64,000 bases of DNA from Acidovorax sp. MR-S7 (GTDB lineage Bacteria > Pseudomonadota > Gammaproteobacteria > Burkholderiales > Burkholderiaceae_C), in contig NZ_DF238983.1 of the NCBI RefSeq assembly GCF_000400995.2, forward strand, positions 89,805 through 153,804, written 5' to 3'. The position numbers were made by a program, and so were the translations under genes. Positions 59,024 to 64,000 of the stretch are shown here, in pieces. Below the pieces are notes generated by a model. That model was not told the DNA's origin. It worked only from the letters and a program-made list of their open reading frames with translations, and searched no databases. Position 1 is the stretch's first letter. Every line of letters starts with the position of its first letter.

Positions 59024-60145
59024 ATGAACATTCCGTTCCGCATGCCCACCCTCGTCGCCGCGCTGAGCCTGGCTGGCGCCACGCTGCTGTCCGCCGCGCA
59101 CGCGCAGGTCAAGATCGCCATGGTGATCCCCACCACCGGTCCGCTGACGCAATACGGCGACATGGTCAAGGAAGGCGTGGAGACCGCCGTCGAGGAGATC
59201 AACGGCGCCGGCGGCATCGGCGGCAAGAAGATCGAGATCGTGGCGATCGACGACGCCTGCGAGCCCAAGCAGGGCCCCGTGGCCGCCAACCGCGTGGTCA
59301 ATGCCAAGATCGGCTACGTGGTGGGCCCCGTGTGCTCCGGCGCCTCCATCGCCGCCGCGCCCATCTACAACAACGAAGGCGTGGTCGTGATCACGCCCTC
59401 GGCCACCTCGCCCGCGCTGACCGAAGGCAAGAACTACACCTACATCTTCCGCACCATCGGCCGCGACGACCAGCAGGGTCCGTTCGCCGCCAAGTTCATC
59501 GCGGAGAAGGTCAAGCCCAAGAAGGTCGCCGTGCTGCACGACAAGCAGTCCTACGGCCAGGGCATCGCCGCTGCCGTGCGCGACACGCTCAAGGCATCCA
59601 ACGTGAACGTGGCGCTGTTCGAGGGCATCAATGCCGGCGACAGCGACTACTCCGCCGTCATTACCAAGCTCAAGAGCGCCGGCGTGGACTTCGTCTACTA
59701 CGGCGGCTACCACCCCGAGATGGGCCTGCTGCTGCGCCAGGCCAGCGAGCAGGGCCTGAAGGTGCGCATGATGGGCCCCGAGGGCGTGGGCAACCCCGAG
59801 ATCAACGCCATCGGCGGCGCCTCCGTCGAAGGCATGCTGGTGACGCTGCCGGCCGACTTCGCCTCCAACCCCAAGAACGCCGCCGTGGTCAAGGCGTTCA
59901 AGGACAAGAAGCGCGACCCGTCCGGCTCGTTCCAGATGGCCTCGTACACCGCCGTGAAGGTGATCGCCGAGAGCATCAAGGCCGTGGGCGACAACGCGGA
60001 CAAGGTGGCCAAGCACCTGCACACCGCTTCCTTCGACACGCCGCTGGGCACGCTGGCCTGGGACGCCAAGGGTGACCTGAAGTCCTACGACTTCCAGGTG
60101 TTCCAGTGGCACAAGGACGGCAGCAAGACCGCCGCGGCCAAGTAA
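59024..60145 (+). CDS. livK: Branched-chain amino-acid ABC transporter substrate-binding protein
   Basis: 373 residues from the ATG at 59024 (GAAGAGAC upstream). Signal peptide TLVAALSLAGATLLSAAHAQ, then VKIAMVIPTTGPLTQYGDMV, the type I periplasmic-binding start of LivJ/LivK. Cys pairs in DDACEPKQ and GPVCSGASIA are usual for the family. It captures Leu, Ile and Val (or related amino acids) in the periplasm for LivHMGF. First gene of the complete livK-H-M-G-F operon, behind the leader hairpin. Confidence 0.95.
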   Translation: MNIPFRMPTLVAALSLAGATLLSAAHAQVKIAMVIPTTGPLTQYGDMVKEGVETAVEEINGAGGIGGKKIEIVAIDDACEPKQGPVAANRVVNAKIGYVVGPVCSGASIAAAPIYNNEGVVVITPSATSPALTEGKNYTYIFRTIGRDDQQGPFAAKFIAEKVKPKKVAVLHDKQSYGQGIAAAVRDTLKASNVNVALFEGINAGDSDYSAVITKLKSAGVDFVYYGGYHPEMGLLLRQASEQGLKVRMMGPEGVGNPEINAIGGASVEGMLVTLPADFASNPKNAAVVKAFKDKKRDPSGSFQMASYTAVKVIAESIKAVGDNADKVAKHLHTASFDTPLGTLAWDAKGDLKSYDFQVFQWHKDGSKTAAAK

Positions 60146-60234
60146 GACCACCGTTTCGGCCATGGGGGCGCGAGCTGAAGGCTGCGCCCCCTTGCGCTAT
60201 CTGGAAACCCTTTCTCTGGAGGAGACGGCACACC

Positions 60235-61163
60235 ATGTCTGATCTCTTGCCCCAACTGATACAGCAGTTGTTCAACGGTCTGTCCCTGGGCGCCATCTAC
60301 GCCCTGATCGCCATCGGCTACACCATGGTCTACGGCATCATCGGAATGATCAACTTCGCCCACGGCGACATCTACATGATCGGCGCCTACGTGGGCCTGG
60401 TCACGCTCTCGGCCGTCGGCGTGCAGAGCGGCCTGCCCGTCTGGCTCGTCATCGCGCTCATGCTGGCCGTGGCCGTGGCCGTGACGGGCGTCTACGGCTT
60501 CGTGGTGGAGCAGGTAGCCTACAAGCCGCTGCGCGGCAGCCCGCGCCTGGTGGCGCTGATCTCGGCCATCGGCATGTCCATCTTCCTGCAGAACTGGGTG
60601 GCCCTGGGCCAGGGCGCGCGCGACATGGCCGTGCCCTCGCTGATTCCCGGCGCCATGCGCTTCGGCGGCGAAGGCGGCGGCTTCGAGGTGTTCGTGCCCT
60701 ACTCGCGCGTGCTCATCATCCTGGTGACGGTGCTGCTGATGATCGCGCTCACGCTCTACATCAAGCATTCGCGCATGGGCCGCGCCTCGCGTGCCTGCGC
60801 GCAGGACATGCACATGGCCAACCTGCTGGGCATCGACACCAACCGCGTGGTCTCGTTCACCTTCATCCTCGGCGCCATGCTGGCCGCCGTGGGCGGCGTG
60901 CTGATCGCGCTGGCCGTGGGCAAGCTCAACCCGTTCATCGGCTTCCTGGCGGGCATCAAGGCGTTCACCGCCGCCGTGCTGGGCGGCATCGGCTCCATCC
61001 CCGGCGCCATGCTCGGGGGCGTGATCCTGGGCGTGGCCGAGACCTTCGCGGCCGCCTACATCTCGTCGGAATACAAGGACATCGTGGCCTTCGGGCTGCT
61101 GGTGCTGATCCTGCTGCTGCGGCCCACCGGCCTGCTCGGCAAGCCCGAAGTGGAGAAGGTGTG

Positions 61164-61164
<1 letters not shown>
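60235..61164 (+). CDS. livH: Branched-chain amino-acid ABC transporter permease LivH
   Basis: 309 residues with about eight to nine membrane helices. It begins with [20 protein letters not shown] and has [13 protein letters not shown], both LivH signatures, and the EAA-like coupling loop around [11 protein letters not shown]. It forms the inner-membrane channel with LivM. A good GGAGGAGA ribosome site precedes the ATG. Its stop overlaps the livM start region (TGATG, 61162-61166). Confidence 0.97.
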
Positions 61165-62404
<1,240 letters not shown>

Positions 62405-62408
<4 letters not shown>

Positions 62409-63174
62409 GCGCCGCTCCCCTGCTCCAGGTGAAGGACCTGTGCATGCGCTTCGGCGGCCTGCTGGCCGTCGACCACGTCGGCTTCGACGTGCAGCCGCAG
62501 GAGATCTTCGCCATCATCGGCCCCAACGGCGCAGGCAAGACCACGGTGTTCAACTGCATCAGCGGCTTCTACCAGCCCAGCGGCGGCCAGATCGCGCTGG
62601 CCGGCCAGAGCATCGCGGGCCAGAGCAGCCACCAGGTCGCCAACCACGGCGTGGTGCGCACCTTCCAGAACGTGCGCCTGTTCAAGGGCATGACGGCGCT
62701 GGAGAACCTGCTGGTGGCCCAGCACCGCCAGGCGAAGGCACCGCTGCTCGCAGGCCTGTTCAACACCGCGCGCTACCGCAGGAGCGAAGCCGACAAGATC
62801 GACAACGCCATGCGCTGGCTCGACGTGATGGGCCTGCGCCCGTTCGCCAACCGCGAGGCCGGCAACCTGGCCTACGGCCACCAGCGGCGCCTGGAAATCG
62901 CGCGCTGCATGATCACGCAGCCGCGCCTGCTCATGCTCGACGAGCCCGCGGCCGGCCTGAACCCGCAGGAGAAGAAGGACCTGCAGCAGCTCATCGACCA
63001 GCTGCGCCGCGACTACGGCGTGGCCGTGCTGCTCATCGAGCACGACATGGGGCTGGTGATGGGCGTGTCCGAGCGCATCCTGGTCATGGAATACGGCAAG
63101 CCCATCGCCATGGGCGTGCCCGAAGCCATCCGCAACGACGAACGGGTCATCAAGGCCTACCTGGGGGAAGCGTA

Positions 63175-63175
<1 letters not shown>
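62405..63175 (+). CDS. livG: Branched-chain amino-acid ABC transporter ATP-binding protein LivG
   Basis: 256 residues. Walker A is GPNGAGKTT, the signature region [13 protein letters not shown] (LSYGxQR type), Walker [14 protein letters not shown], and the switch His is in [22 protein letters not shown] is also a LivG mark (here [14 protein letters not shown]). Energises LivHM with LivF. Stop and livF start share an A (TAATG, 63173-63177). Confidence 0.97.
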
Positions 63176-63903
<728 letters not shown>

Positions 63904-63929
63904 CCCCCTTCCGTCCGACCAAAAGGAAA

Positions 63930-64000
63930 GGCTCTGTCACAAATCTGTGTTGATGACCGGCACTCCGATGGCGTCGAGCAAGAGCTGGCGCGGCTTTGCG
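63930..64000 (+). mobile_element. Possible insertion-sequence terminus at the right window edge
   Basis: GGCTCTGTCACAAATCTG starting at 63930 resembles the GGCTCTGTTGCAAA inverted repeats of IS6-type elements (9 to 10 of the first 14 bases). A short frame opens at the ATG 63953 (MTGTPMASSKSWRGFA) and runs to the edge; on the other strand an open frame ends IGVPVINTDL-stop directly inside the repeat. Both could be transposase ends; neither was recognised. Confidence 0.35.

Overview
The window is GC-rich DNA with long open frames, GTG starts and many ATGA/TGATG stop-start overlaps. The blocks leuC-entericidin-leuD-leuB, asd-fimV-truA-trpF-trpB-trpA-accD and ubiquinone-type quinone genes point to a betaproteobacterium of the order Burkholderiales, most likely family Comamonadaceae (Acidovorax/Alicycliphilus/Comamonas type). 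A short dispersed repeat (arms agcgctt...aagcgct inside atagctgcc...ggaggcc) occurs about ten times and also fits that family. The taxon is inferred from gene order and protein character; no search was run.

Layout. 1-3013: 3' part of dnaK, then dnaJ and a terminator. 3057-8154: an oxygen-independent ubiquinone block (ubiU, ubiV, ubiT, a DGC zinc-binding protein, ubiX, ubiD) behind an FNR/DNR-like box. 8234-10705: a beta-CASP nuclease and a LysR regulator. 10725-14091: leuC, a small entericidin-like lipoprotein, leuD, leuB. 14096-18704: accessory genes between leuB and asd, namely a frameshifted PAS-GGEEF gene, a LysR regulator, a Bug-type periplasmic receptor and a DadA-like oxidase. 18754-27614: asd with a Thr/Ile-rich leader peptide, fimV, truA, trpFBA, accD.

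27754-45487 is the most interesting stretch. It is a catabolic island with two divergent promoter regions. The first serves an acyl-CoA ligase, a thiolase and a FadJ-like fusion on one side, and a CaiB/racemase-type enzyme and an acyl-CoA dehydrogenase on the other. The second serves an ABC-type binding protein and a MalT-like LuxR regulator on one side, and a TLP1-type thiolase, a Bug receptor, an Ltp2-like thiolase, a DUF35 protein and an ADP-forming acyl-CoA synthetase on the other. Both regions carry two copies of one palindrome, TCGTC-N6-GACGA, and each copy lies next to the -35 position of one of the four outward promoters. I read this as a single regulon controlled by the LuxR-type protein encoded inside it. 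It probably takes up and beta-oxidises a branched or side-chain carboxylic acid; the substrate is unknown.

45563-64000: a YggT protein and a LON-domain protein; a leftward glycan operon (ugd, a Wzx-like flippase, two methyltransferases, a glycosyltransferase, a DegT aminotransferase, a PglC-like initiating transferase and a PglF/WbpM-like 4,6-dehydratase); lysS, a REC-GGEEF diguanylate cyclase and an MscS-like channel; and a complete branched-chain amino-acid ABC transporter (livK-H-M-G-F) behind a terminator-like leader hairpin. The right edge may touch an insertion sequence. There is no gene-free stretch longer than 300 bases, and I saw no tRNA, rRNA or CRISPR array.
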